Source: Aquimarina sp. MMG016 (lineage in GTDB: Bacteria; Bacteroidota; Bacteroidia; Flavobacteriales; Flavobacteriaceae). Taken from it: a stretch of DNA of 64,000 bases. A program made the translations under genes and the position numbers. The DNA lies in contig NZ_JAGJEA010000017.1 of assembly GCF_018100805.1 (NCBI RefSeq), positions 1 to 64,000 on the forward strand, read 5' to 3'. Shown here in pieces: positions 44,255 to 52,368 of the stretch. Numbering within the stretch: position 1 is the first letter of the stretch; the number at the start of each line of letters is the position of its first letter. The notes below the pieces were generated by a model that saw only the letters and a list, made by a program, of their open reading frames with translations, searched no databases and was not told the origin of the DNA.

Positions 44255-44838
44255 TTCAGGAAATAAGAGCAGATTATAATCGAGAGACAATTACCGTATA
44301 TCAAGCATATGGTAAATCTATTGCATTACCTGCAATCAAAAATAATAGATTCGAATCCCCCTTTTCATTTAATCGAATGACTTGGATCAAACCCTCCTAT
44401 CTATGGTTGATGGAACGAAGTAATTGGGGGACAAAATCTAATCAAGAATACATTCTAGTTGTAAAAATAAAGAGAGCCAGTTGGGAAAAGGCTTTGTCTT
44501 TAGGTGTTCTTACAGATCCTGATAAAGCTATTTATAAGAGTGGGGCCTCTTGGAATAAAGAATTTCAAAATGCAAAGGTCCATATCCAATGGGATCCAGA
44601 AAGAACTTTGAAAGGAGCTAAGATGAAAATACGATCTATACAGGTTGGAATTGGTAGAGATTTGATTAAAGAATATAATGAGGAGTGGATACAAGAAATA
44701 ACTGATTTGACTCCATTGACAAAAAAAATTAGATTATTACTAAAACAAGGAAAGTATAAAGAAGCCAAAAGATTAGTACCTAACGAAAAGATATATGAAG
44801 TTTCTGATGATATAAAACAAAGAATCGGAATTAGGTAA
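44251..44838 (+). CDS. DUF4291 protein
   Basis: A 195-residue protein starting IQEIRADYNRETITVYQAYG, with the strongly conserved RMTWIKPSYLWLMERSNWG block and HIQWDPER. These are hallmarks of DUF4291. Function is not established. The conserved Arg, His and Trp, and its place between a PARG-type gene and a LOG gene, suggest work on nucleotides or ADP-ribose, perhaps as a transferase, but this is inference. The start overlaps the macrodomain frame by 4 bases. Confidence 0.87.
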   Translation: MIQEIRADYNRETITVYQAYGKSIALPAIKNNRFESPFSFNRMTWIKPSYLWLMERSNWGTKSNQEYILVVKIKRASWEKALSLGVLTDPDKAIYKSGASWNKEFQNAKVHIQWDPERTLKGAKMKIRSIQVGIGRDLIKEYNEEWIQEITDLTPLTKKIRLLLKQGKYKEAKRLVPNEKIYEVSDDIKQRIGIR

Positions 44839-44861
44839 TAGAGTTCAAAATGTAATTAGAG

Positions 44862-45410
44862 ATGAAAATGAAAGAAGTGAAATACGCGGCACTATTTGGA
44901 GGATCTGGTAAGAATCGAGAAAGTAAAGAGTATAAAGAAACCTTATTAATTGGTTCCTTCTTAGCTGAAAAAGGGTATGCAGTTAAAAACGGAGGGTACG
45001 GAGGAATGATGGAAGCTGTTTCTAAAGGAATTACCGATGAAGGAGGAAAGGCTGTTGGAGTTACTTGTAAACAAGTAGGGCCAGAAAAAGGAAATGATTT
45101 TCTAACTGAAACCATTGTGACAGAAACCCTTTATCAGCGATTAGAAATATTAATTGATAATACAGATCTTTTTATTGTTCAAAAAGGAGGTATTGGAACA
45201 TTGTCAGAAGTGTTTTTAACATTAGATATTATTAGAAAAGAGTCAAAAGTTAATAGACCTAAAATATTTTTAATTGGTGATTTTTGGAATGAAATTATAA
45301 ACTCATTAAAATTAAATATTATACCTGAATGTGAACATGATCTTTTTACGGTGCTTTCGGATTATGAAGAATTAAAAAGAATAATAAGTAGAACTGGTAA
45401 ATCGAGTTAA
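44862..45410 (+). CDS. LOG/SLOG family protein (nucleotide phosphoribohydrolase-like)
   Basis: A 182-residue Rossmann protein with the LOG features: FGGSGKNRESKEY, KNGGYGGMMEAVSKG, LYQRLEILIDNTDLFIVQKGG and GIGTLSEVF. In LOG enzymes the PGGxGTxxE motif splits the base from a nucleoside monophosphate; here it reads KGGIGTLSE. SLOG relatives also sense or cleave NAD-like nucleotides in defence systems. Role in this cluster unknown. Confidence 0.85.
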   Translation: MKMKEVKYAALFGGSGKNRESKEYKETLLIGSFLAEKGYAVKNGGYGGMMEAVSKGITDEGGKAVGVTCKQVGPEKGNDFLTETIVTETLYQRLEILIDNTDLFIVQKGGIGTLSEVFLTLDIIRKESKVNRPKIFLIGDFWNEIINSLKLNIIPECEHDLFTVLSDYEELKRIISRTGKSS

Positions 45411-45411
45411 A

Positions 45412-45460
45412 GTGTCATGCTGAGCCCTTCGATAAACTCAGGACAGGCATTGTCGAAGTA
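45412..45460. repeat. Dispersed repeat of Bacteroidota type (GTCATGCTGAG family)
   Basis: The stretch begins GTGTCATGCTGAGCCCTTCG (45412-45431), continues with CTCAGGACAGGC and ends TTGTCGAAG. The CTGAG/CTCAG and CTTCG/CGAAG elements can pair into hairpins. It is like the intergenic REP-type repeats common in Bacteroidota, and here lies between the LOG and kptA genes. Confidence 0.6.
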
Positions 45461-45513
45461 AATTTATAGAAGAATTACTCTCAGACGGGAGCAGATTGAC
45501 AAAAAGAAAAACA

Positions 45514-46059
45514 ATGAAAACAAATACAAAACAAATAAGTAAATTTCTAAGCCTTATCCTTAGACACAATCCGGGTAAGATTGGACTAGAGCTGGATGAA
45601 AATGGCTGGGCAAATGTAGGCGAATTAATAAACAAGGCGAATACACAGCGTAAGCAATTAAATATAGATATCTTAAAAGAAGTTGTTGAAACAAATGATA
45701 AAAAACGTTTTGCATTCAATGAAGATGAAACAAAGATCAGAGCAAATCAAGGCCATTCTATACAAGTTGATTTGGAGTACACACCTATAAAGCCACCAGA
45801 ATTTTTATATCATGGAACAGTAGGTAAGTTTAGAGAAGATATTAAAAGAAATGGTTTACTAAAAATGAATCGACATCACGTACATCTTAGTGAGGAAAGA
45901 GAAACAGCTATGCGAGTAGGTTCCGGAAGAGGGGTTCCAATAATATTAACGGTTAGATCCGGAGATATGTATCGAAAGGGTATTGAGTTTTATCAATCAG
46001 ATAACGGAGTTTGGTTAACAGACATGGTTGCTCCAGAATATATTGAGTTTAAAGCTTGA
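45514..46059 (+). CDS. kptA: RNA 2'-phosphotransferase KptA/Tpt1
   Basis: A 181-residue protein: start KQISKFLSLILRHNPGKIGL (Arg-His of the active site in LRHNP), winged-helix segment DENGWANVGELI, then the ADP-ribosyl fold LYHGT, HVHLSEERETAMRVGSGRGVPIIL and VWLTDMVAPEYIEF. The enzyme moves an RNA 2'-phosphate to NAD+, giving ADP-ribose 1'',2''-cyclic phosphate and nicotinamide. Bacteria lack the usual tRNA-splicing need, so the real substrate here is unclear. A TTG at 45496 would add six residues. Confidence 0.92.
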   Translation: MKTNTKQISKFLSLILRHNPGKIGLELDENGWANVGELINKANTQRKQLNIDILKEVVETNDKKRFAFNEDETKIRANQGHSIQVDLEYTPIKPPEFLYHGTVGKFREDIKRNGLLKMNRHHVHLSEERETAMRVGSGRGVPIILTVRSGDMYRKGIEFYQSDNGVWLTDMVAPEYIEFKA

Positions 46060-46063
46060 AATA

Positions 46064-46100
46064 ATAGACCTGTCAGGTTTTAAAAACCTGACAGGTCTGA
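46064..46100. repeat. Palindromic repeat AGACCTGTCAGG
   Basis: Arms 46066-46081 and 46083-46098 are perfect 16-base complements around one base, an almost complete palindrome of AGACCTGTCAGGTTTT. Similar elements are common between genes in flavobacteria. It lies between kptA and the phosphatase and could also end transcription. Confidence 0.65.
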
Positions 46101-46111
46101 AAGAAATGGTT

Positions 46112-46846
46112 ATGAGAATACTAGTAATTGGAGATATACACGGAGGATATAAAGCACTGATACAAGTTTTGGACAGGGCTAAAGTAACAGCAGAAGATAC
46201 TTTAATTTTCTTAGGAGATTATGTTGATGGATGGAGTGAATCTGCAGAAACTATTCAGAAACTTATTGAATTATCAGAAACTAATTCCTGTGTCTTTATA
46301 AGAGGGAATCACGATTTGTGGTGCGGTTTATGGTTGGATAAAGGGGCAACCAATCCAGTTTGGTTAGCGCACGGAGGAAAAGAAACAATTGATAGTTATA
46401 TTCAATCTGGCTTGCTTACGAATGATTCACATCGACAGTTTTTTAATGAACTTCAGAATTATTATATAGATACAGAAAACAGGCTTTTTGTTCACGCTGG
46501 ATTTACATCTATGCATGGAGTAGGGAAGGAAGAATATGAGTCTAATTATTTCTGGGACAGAACCTTATGGGAAGCAGCTTTACTGGCAGATAAAGTAGAA
46601 GAAAAAAACCTAGCAGATATGCTTACTTCTCCAAAACGATTCAATCATTACCAAGAAATTTATATAGGGCATACACCTACTACGGATTATAAAAAGTATA
46701 CCCCAATAAAAGCATATAACCTTTGGAACGTAGATACAGGTGCTGCTTTTACCGGAAAACTCACCATATTAGATGTCAATACCAAAGAACTTTGGCAAAG
46801 TGATCCACTACCTTCTTTGTATCCTGATGAAAAAGGCCGAAATTAG
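46112..46846 (+). CDS. Calcineurin-like metallophosphatase
   Basis: A 244-residue protein with the metallophosphoesterase motifs in order: GDIHGGY, LGDYVDGW, RGNHDLW, VHAGF and IGHTP, ending VDTGAAFTGKLTIL. It is of the PrpA/ApaH-like group acting on Ser/Thr phosphate or dinucleotides. In a cluster of NAD/ADP-ribose enzymes a nucleotide substrate is possible. The frame opens upstream to 46028, but that part is the palindromic repeat; the ATG at 46112 (or 46106) gives the family start. Confidence 0.88.
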   Translation: MRILVIGDIHGGYKALIQVLDRAKVTAEDTLIFLGDYVDGWSESAETIQKLIELSETNSCVFIRGNHDLWCGLWLDKGATNPVWLAHGGKETIDSYIQSGLLTNDSHRQFFNELQNYYIDTENRLFVHAGFTSMHGVGKEEYESNYFWDRTLWEAALLADKVEEKNLADMLTSPKRFNHYQEIYIGHTPTTDYKKYTPIKAYNLWNVDTGAAFTGKLTILDVNTKELWQSDPLPSLYPDEKGRN

Positions 46847-46922
46847 TGCGCCCTGTTTTAGCTGAAAACAAAGTGTTTTTTGTGAAAAATAGTATCGATT
46901 TTTATCTTCTAAAATTCTATAT

Positions 46923-48077
46923 ATGATTGCTGTCAAATTTCCTTTAGGATATAAAACTAAAAGTAGCGTCAGAGTTACTCTTCTTTTAATATGCTGTATC
47001 GTTTTATCTAATCTTGTAAATTCTCAAAATATGGATGACTTCATTGAATACGATTCCTTTATTATTGTCGAAAAACCCCAAAAAACATATAAAGGTTTTT
47101 ATAATAATGGCAAACCATATAATGGTTATTTCTCAAAAGGTAATAGTGAGTTCCCCAGAGTAGATTATTATGAGAATGGAGAAGCAAAATTTCAATATTC
47201 TTTGGATGTCTATCAAATGGCATTAGGAGCTGAAGCTACTGAAAAAGAAGGTTTCCAGGAGGAAGAAGGGGAGGTGATGAATGAAGAACAATATGAAGCT
47301 TATACGAAAGATTTGTATAAACCAAAATTAAACATCAAATCGGTTTATAAGAATGATAAAATAATAGATGGATATGAGTATGAAGAAGTACCTTCGGGTA
47401 TATTCTCTAAGAAAGTAGTGAACCAAAAAATTGCAGAATTGTATATAGATGTATTTGCAATGCACTATTATCAGCGAACTTCTATGATTCAGCAAGGAGA
47501 TAGTATTATCATAGGGTCACCAACCTTAGCTGCGGCAGGAGAGAAGCTGGAAATACAATTATTTAGAGAGAACAATAGTTGGATTACTTCTTATAATATA
47601 AATGGAGAGAATATAGGATCAAAATATTATATAAAAGGAAATGTTGATAATCTACCGGCAAATAGCACCATATTTATATATGATCAAAATGATCAAACAT
47701 ATGGTTATGGAACCACTGGTTTTCGGGAACATTCGGGCAAGTTAGATTTGGTAGATATTCAGAAAATGTATTTTGAGAACCCAGAAATTTTTTCTCATAA
47801 GGATATACATTCTTTTTTTAACGATTTTATGGTGGCTTTAATTAATGAAATGCAAAAAGGGGAGAAACAACGTCCAAAAGATCCTGAAGTTTTTAGAGGA
47901 TATGTAGTCACGGGAGACAAGGGAAAAGTAATAGAGGGTATACGGTTCTTTGCGAAAGAAGGGAAGACCAACTACATAGAATACAAGGAAGCTTCAGAAG
48001 TTAAAAAGGCAAAGGTAGATCTTAGTGGTTTTCAAAAAGTATTTAAAGAATACATGAATCGCAAGTATGAAAACTAG
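46923..48077 (+). CDS. Exported hypothetical protein
   Basis: A 384-residue protein with a signal peptide (IVLSNLVNSQ). The N-terminal part has MORN-like repeats (YKGFYNNGKPYNGYFSKG) as in toxin-immunity or structural surface proteins; the rest is charged and I do not recognise it. It lies between the metallophosphatase and the NAMPT operator, without signs of shared translation, and may not belong to the NAD function. Confidence 0.6.
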   Translation: MIAVKFPLGYKTKSSVRVTLLLICCIVLSNLVNSQNMDDFIEYDSFIIVEKPQKTYKGFYNNGKPYNGYFSKGNSEFPRVDYYENGEAKFQYSLDVYQMALGAEATEKEGFQEEEGEVMNEEQYEAYTKDLYKPKLNIKSVYKNDKIIDGYEYEEVPSGIFSKKVVNQKIAELYIDVFAMHYYQRTSMIQQGDSIIIGSPTLAAAGEKLEIQLFRENNSWITSYNINGENIGSKYYIKGNVDNLPANSTIFIYDQNDQTYGYGTTGFREHSGKLDLVDIQKMYFENPEIFSHKDIHSFFNDFMVALINEMQKGEKQRPKDPEVFRGYVVTGDKGKVIEGIRFFAKEGKTNYIEYKEASEVKKAKVDLSGFQKVFKEYMNRKYEN

Positions 48078-48151
48078 CATGTTTCCTGCCAATTTTTGAA
48101 ATAATCCAAAAGAAAATTCTTTCAAAATTTTATCAGTTTAAAAATAAAAAC

Positions 48152-48176
48152 TATATTTGCGTATAATTAACGCAAA
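48152..48176 (+). promoter_or_regulatory. NrtR operator and −7 box of the NAMPT gene
   Basis: The −7 box TATATTTG (48152-48159) overlaps a perfect inverted repeat TTTGCGT-N7-ACGCAAA (48156-48162 and 48170-48176). This is the best of the three sites; the start codon is at 48189. Confidence 0.7.
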
Positions 48177-48188
48177 ATAATATAAGCT

Positions 48189-49631
48189 ATGAATCCACTA
48201 CTATTAACAGACGGTTATAAATTAGGACATAGAGAACAATATCCAGATGGTACCACTTTAGTGTATTCTAACTGGACTCCCAGAAAAAGTAGAATAGAAG
48301 GAATTGATAATGTAGTATTTTTTGGGTTGCAGTATTTTATTAAGGAATATCTTATTAAGCAATTTGATGAACATTTTTTTAATGCCCCAAAAGAACAGGT
48401 GGTTTCAGAATATAAAAAGTATGTTGATCATTATTTAGGCATTGATTATGATATTACTCATATAGAACAGCTTCATGATTTAGGATTTTTGCCAATAGAA
48501 ATTAAAGCATTAGCAGAGGGTACAGAGGTTCCGATTCGAGTGCCAATGTTTACGCTGGTCAACACCAAACCTGAGTTCTTTTGGCTCACAAATTATCTGG
48601 AAACCTTATTGTCTAATATTATTTGGCAACCTTGTACTTCTGCTACTATTGCTAAACAATATCAGAAGATATTAATGGCTTTTGCTTCAGAAACTGATAG
48701 AGATAATACTGGTTTTATAACTTGGCAAGGTCATGACTTTTCTATGCGGGGTATGTCTGGAACAGAATCTTCTATTCTCAGTGGTATGGGACACGCCTTG
48801 TCTTTTTCCGGTAGTGATACGCTTCCAGTCGCTAAGGCTTTTGAAACGTATTATAATGCAGATGTGACCAAAGAATTAGTAATTGGTAGTGTTAATGCAA
48901 CGGAGCACAGTGTGATGTGTGCTGGTAGTAAAGATGATGAGATTGGTACATTTAGAAGATTATTAGAAACTTACCCGACAGGAATTTTATCAGTAGTGTC
49001 TGATACCTGGGATCTCTGGAAAGTACTTACAGAATATCTTCCTAAGTTAAAAAATGAAATTCTAGAAAGAGAAGGTAAGCTAGTCATTAGACCGGATTCT
49101 GGAGATCCCGTAGATATCATATGTGGTTGTGAAGATGAAAATCCTATAATCGCCAAAGGCGTGATCGAATTACTTTGGGATGAATTCGGAGGAACAATAA
49201 ATGAACAAGGATATAAGGTACTAAATCCAAAAATTGGAGCTATTTATGGTGATAGTATTACTATAGATAGAGCTACACAAATATGTGAGCGATTAAAACA
49301 AAAGGGATTTGCTTCTACCAATGTAGTATTGGGAATTGGAAGCTTTACATATCAATATAATACTCGGGATACCTTTGGTTTTGCTATGAAAGCAACATAT
49401 GTAGAAGTTAATGGCGAAGGAAGAGAAATTTTCAAGGATCCAGTTACAGACGATGGAACCAAAAAGTCCGCAAAAGGTTTGATTCATATATATGAAGAAG
49501 AGGGAGAAGTAAGGTTTAAAGATCAAGTAACTAAACAGGAAGAAGATCTTGGATTGCTAAAAACCGTTTTTAAAGATGGAAAACTTTTGTCCAATGATAG
49601 TTTATCAACGATTCGAGATAGAATTATTTAA
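48189..49631 (+). CDS. nadV: Nicotinamide phosphoribosyltransferase (NAMPT/NadV-like)
   Basis: A 480-residue NAMPT-type enzyme: start NPLLLTDGYKLGHREQYPDGT, FWLTNYLETLLSNIIWQP, MRGMSGTESSILSGMGHALSF, SVVSDTWDLWKVL, LVIRPDSGDP and GSFTYQYNTRDTFGFAMKAT. It normally makes NMN from nicotinamide and PRPP. Namat of NARP1 phages is a relative that uses ADP-ribose pyrophosphate to make NAD+ directly, so its product here needs a test. No NMN adenylyltransferase gene occurs in the window. It has its own NrtR-like operator and ends at a terminator. Confidence 0.92.
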   Translation: MNPLLLTDGYKLGHREQYPDGTTLVYSNWTPRKSRIEGIDNVVFFGLQYFIKEYLIKQFDEHFFNAPKEQVVSEYKKYVDHYLGIDYDITHIEQLHDLGFLPIEIKALAEGTEVPIRVPMFTLVNTKPEFFWLTNYLETLLSNIIWQPCTSATIAKQYQKILMAFASETDRDNTGFITWQGHDFSMRGMSGTESSILSGMGHALSFSGSDTLPVAKAFETYYNADVTKELVIGSVNATEHSVMCAGSKDDEIGTFRRLLETYPTGILSVVSDTWDLWKVLTEYLPKLKNEILEREGKLVIRPDSGDPVDIICGCEDENPIIAKGVIELLWDEFGGTINEQGYKVLNPKIGAIYGDSITIDRATQICERLKQKGFASTNVVLGIGSFTYQYNTRDTFGFAMKATYVEVNGEGREIFKDPVTDDGTKKSAKGLIHIYEEEGEVRFKDQVTKQEEDLGLLKTVFKDGKLLSNDSLSTIRDRII

Positions 49632-49657
49632 TAGGTCATTGCATTAAAATACCTCAT

Positions 49658-49690
49658 AACTCCCGAAGATAATTCTTTGGGAGTTTTTTG
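49658..49690 (+). terminator. Terminator after the NAMPT gene (copy B)
   Basis: AACTCCCGAAG pairs with CTTTGGGAGTT, then T's. It differs by only two bases over about 31 from the hairpin at 40569-40600. Confidence 0.85.
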
Positions 49691-49760
49691 TGTTTTACTG
49701 TAAGGTTGTTGAAATTTTTACGACAAGAACTCATAACTAACATCTTAAAACACAATCATC

Positions 49761-50429
49761 ATGGGTTCAATATGGTTTTTTGAGGATGCCAACCTGTTTA
49801 AAGTGTTGTGTCCTCATAAATTTAAAAAGTACAAGAAGGATCATGATTTTGATGCCTACAAGAAAAATGACTATATCTATTTTGAGGAAGACTCAGCCAA
49901 CAAAGTCTATCTGATAGAGCACGGTAAGGTCAAGATAGGATATTATTCTGAAGAAGGACAAGAAGTAGTAAAAGCTATTTTAACTAGAGGTGAGATTTTT
50001 GGGGAAAAAGCAATACTAGGTGAAAACAAAAGAAGTGAATTTGCCCAATCTTTAGATAATACTACTTCCATTTGTCCGATCGGAGTGCAGACAATGCACG
50101 AATTGATGCGAGATAATCAAACCTTTAGCCTTAAGGTGTACAAATTTATAGGCTTGCGTTTTAAACGATTAGAAAGAAGGTTGCAATTACTTCTTTTTAA
50201 AGATACTAAAACCAGGTTGTTAGAATTTTTGGATGAACTAAAAGAAGACTATGGCTATTGCTGTCCCGAAACAGGGGATACCGTTATTCAGCATCCGTAT
50301 ACCCAAAAGGATATAGCTAATTTGATAGGATCTTCGAGGCCTACCCTCAATATCTTAATGAATGAACTCAAAGAATCAAATGTTATTGACTTCAATAGGA
50401 AAGAAATTCGATTTAAAAATGTTGCTTAA
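49761..50429 (+). CDS. Crp/Fnr-family transcription regulator
   Basis: A 222-residue protein with a cyclic-nucleotide-binding-like domain (VYLIEHGKVKIGYYSEEGQEVV, GEIFGEKAIL) and a C-terminal winged helix (HPYTQKDIANLIGSSRPTLNILMNELKE). No four-cysteine Fnr cluster is seen, so a Crp-like ligand or redox-free mode is likely. Flavobacterial members often control stress or respiration genes. It precedes the repeat lipoprotein by 85 bases and may regulate it. Confidence 0.9.
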   Translation: MGSIWFFEDANLFKVLCPHKFKKYKKDHDFDAYKKNDYIYFEEDSANKVYLIEHGKVKIGYYSEEGQEVVKAILTRGEIFGEKAILGENKRSEFAQSLDNTTSICPIGVQTMHELMRDNQTFSLKVYKFIGLRFKRLERRLQLLLFKDTKTRLLEFLDELKEDYGYCCPETGDTVIQHPYTQKDIANLIGSSRPTLNILMNELKESNVIDFNRKEIRFKNVA

Positions 50430-50514
50430 TAAGGTCAATGTTAGTTAGCTAACATTTTATAATGTTTTATGTGGATATTTTTATCCTGTAATAATAATCA
50501 TAAAACAAAAAGCA

Positions 50515-51609
50515 ATGTTTAAAAAATTAATTATAGGGGTTTTAGCAATAGGATTTGTTGCAACCTCTTGTAGCGATGATGATGATACACCTGTATTACC
50601 TGTAATACCTAATGCAGGAACTATTTCAGGAGGACCATTTAGTTTTGATGTAGATGGAGAACCTGATATGGTTTCCGGAATTACATTAAACAGCGCCGGT
50701 GCTATTGGGAGTAATAGTACCTGGGTAATTACTGATGATTCTGATAATATCTTGGGGCGCCCTGGAACTTTAGAAATGGTAGAAGGTGTAAATTTCGATG
50801 ATGCAGGACCGGGTAACTGTTTTATTTGGTATGCACGCTTTGAAGATGATTCTAATATCACAACAGCAGCTACTGTAGGCGAAATTACAGGAAGATTTGA
50901 TTTATCTAACTCTATTGAAGTGGTTAGAAATCAAGTAACCAATGCAGGTAAAATTTCTGGAGGACCTTTCAGTTTTGATGTAGATGGAACACCGGATATG
51001 GTAAGCGGTATCATGCTAGATGATACCAATGCCTTTGGTACCAACAGTACTTGGGTGATTACAGACGAAATGGATAATATTTTAGGACGTCCGGGAACTT
51101 TAGAAATGGTAGAGGGTGTTGATTTTAATGCAGCTGGACCGGGAACTTGTTTTATCTGGTATGCTCGTTACGAAGACGATTCTAATATAGCAACTGCTGC
51201 CACAGTAGGTGACATTACAGGAACATTTGATTTATCTAATTCTATTGAAGTAGTTCGAAACTGTAATGCCAATGCAGGAATGATATCTGGTGGGACTAAT
51301 AATGAGTTTGTTTTTACTGTTGATGGAACACCAGACATGGTAAGTGGGATCACATTAAGCGGTGATGCTTCAGGAACAAATAGAACTTGGGTAATAACTG
51401 ATGACCAGGGTGAAATACTTGGGTTACCAGGTACGCTGGAAATGGTGCAAGGAATAGACTTTGACGATACTGGCGTTGGAGTTTGTTTGATTTGGTATCT
51501 GCGTTTTGAAGATGGATTAGAAGGTGCAGAAGTAGGAATGAATGCTAATGATCTAAAAGGGTGTTTTAGTCTTTCTAACTCAATTAAAGTAACTCGTAAT
51601 GCACCTTAA
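50515..51609 (+). CDS. Lipoprotein with three exact 110-residue repeats
   Basis: A 364-residue lipoprotein (FVATSCSDDDD, Cys about residue 20). Three repeats of 330 bases start at 50611, 50941 and 51271; each has ISGG...DVDG-PDMVSGI, WVITD, GRPGTLEMVEG, CFIWYARFED and DLSNSIEVVRN. Repeats 1 and 2 are closest, repeat 3 more diverged. No known domain recognised; the beta-rich repeat suggests a surface or binding protein. The even repeat length makes unequal recombination easy. Confidence 0.8.
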   Translation: MFKKLIIGVLAIGFVATSCSDDDDTPVLPVIPNAGTISGGPFSFDVDGEPDMVSGITLNSAGAIGSNSTWVITDDSDNILGRPGTLEMVEGVNFDDAGPGNCFIWYARFEDDSNITTAATVGEITGRFDLSNSIEVVRNQVTNAGKISGGPFSFDVDGTPDMVSGIMLDDTNAFGTNSTWVITDEMDNILGRPGTLEMVEGVDFNAAGPGTCFIWYARYEDDSNIATAATVGDITGTFDLSNSIEVVRNCNANAGMISGGTNNEFVFTVDGTPDMVSGITLSGDASGTNRTWVITDDQGEILGLPGTLEMVQGIDFDDTGVGVCLIWYLRFEDGLEGAEVGMNANDLKGCFSLSNSIKVTRNAP

Positions 51610-51796
51610 TAAAAAATATAAGAATACATTTTGAACTTAATACCTTCTTTAGCCGGAGAGTATAATAAAAATAGTTCATTGTTGTTTTTTTGTTAGTTTA
51701 AAGCGCGATCATTGATTGCGCTTTATTAATTTATATAAATTTGTAAGCTGATGAGAATTTTGAGACAGAATTAATATTGATTTAAAATAAACATGC

Positions 51797-52357
51797 ATGA
51801 AGTTCAATAAAAAGAACATTTCTAACTTACTTTTTGTAATTCTTTTAATACTTTTTTTCATACCCAATACAAGAGGGATGATGCAGATTTTTTTAACCAG
51901 AATATTTTCTTTTAGTCCGGGTATAGTAGAAGTTGATGAAAGAACCCAAGTGGCAAGTTATGATTGGAAACTTCATGGAGTCAATACAGAGTCTATGAAT
52001 TTTGATACTGCACAAGGAAAAGTTGTTGTACTAAATTATTGGGCTACCTGGTGTCCGCCTTGTATTGCAGAGATGCCTTCGCTTCAGAAACTATATAATG
52101 ATTATAAGGATAAGGTTGTTTTCGTTTTTCTTACAGAAGATGATGACCCTGAACTGAATAAGTTTATGAACGATAAAAACTATTATTATCCAATATATAG
52201 ATCTTTATCTGCGCATCCCAAACCTTTTCAGCATAAACCTATTCCGGGAACATATGTTATAGATAAAAAAGGAAATATTGTTATTCATAAAGTTGGGGCT
52301 GCAAATTGGAATAGTGATAAAGTAAGAGAAACCTTAGACCAGCTTCTGGCAGAATAA
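51797..52357 (+). CDS. TlpA/ResA-type thioredoxin
   Basis: A 186-residue protein with one N-terminal membrane segment (LLFVILLILFFIP) and a TlpA domain with the active-site motif WATWCPPCIAEMPSL (CPPC) and IPGTYVIDKKGNIV (cis-Pro loop). It faces the periplasm and likely reduces disulfides of cytochrome or envelope proteins. It converges on crtZ with an 11-base gap. Confidence 0.92.
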   Translation: MKFNKKNISNLLFVILLILFFIPNTRGMMQIFLTRIFSFSPGIVEVDERTQVASYDWKLHGVNTESMNFDTAQGKVVVLNYWATWCPPCIAEMPSLQKLYNDYKDKVVFVFLTEDDDPELNKFMNDKNYYYPIYRSLSAHPKPFQHKPIPGTYVIDKKGNIVIHKVGAANWNSDKVRETLDQLLAE

Positions 52358-52368
52358 TTGTTAAAACT

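Noticed and set aside
46028..46111. Upstream extension of the metallophosphatase
   Set aside because: It runs through the kptA end and the palindromic repeat; the family start is at 46112.
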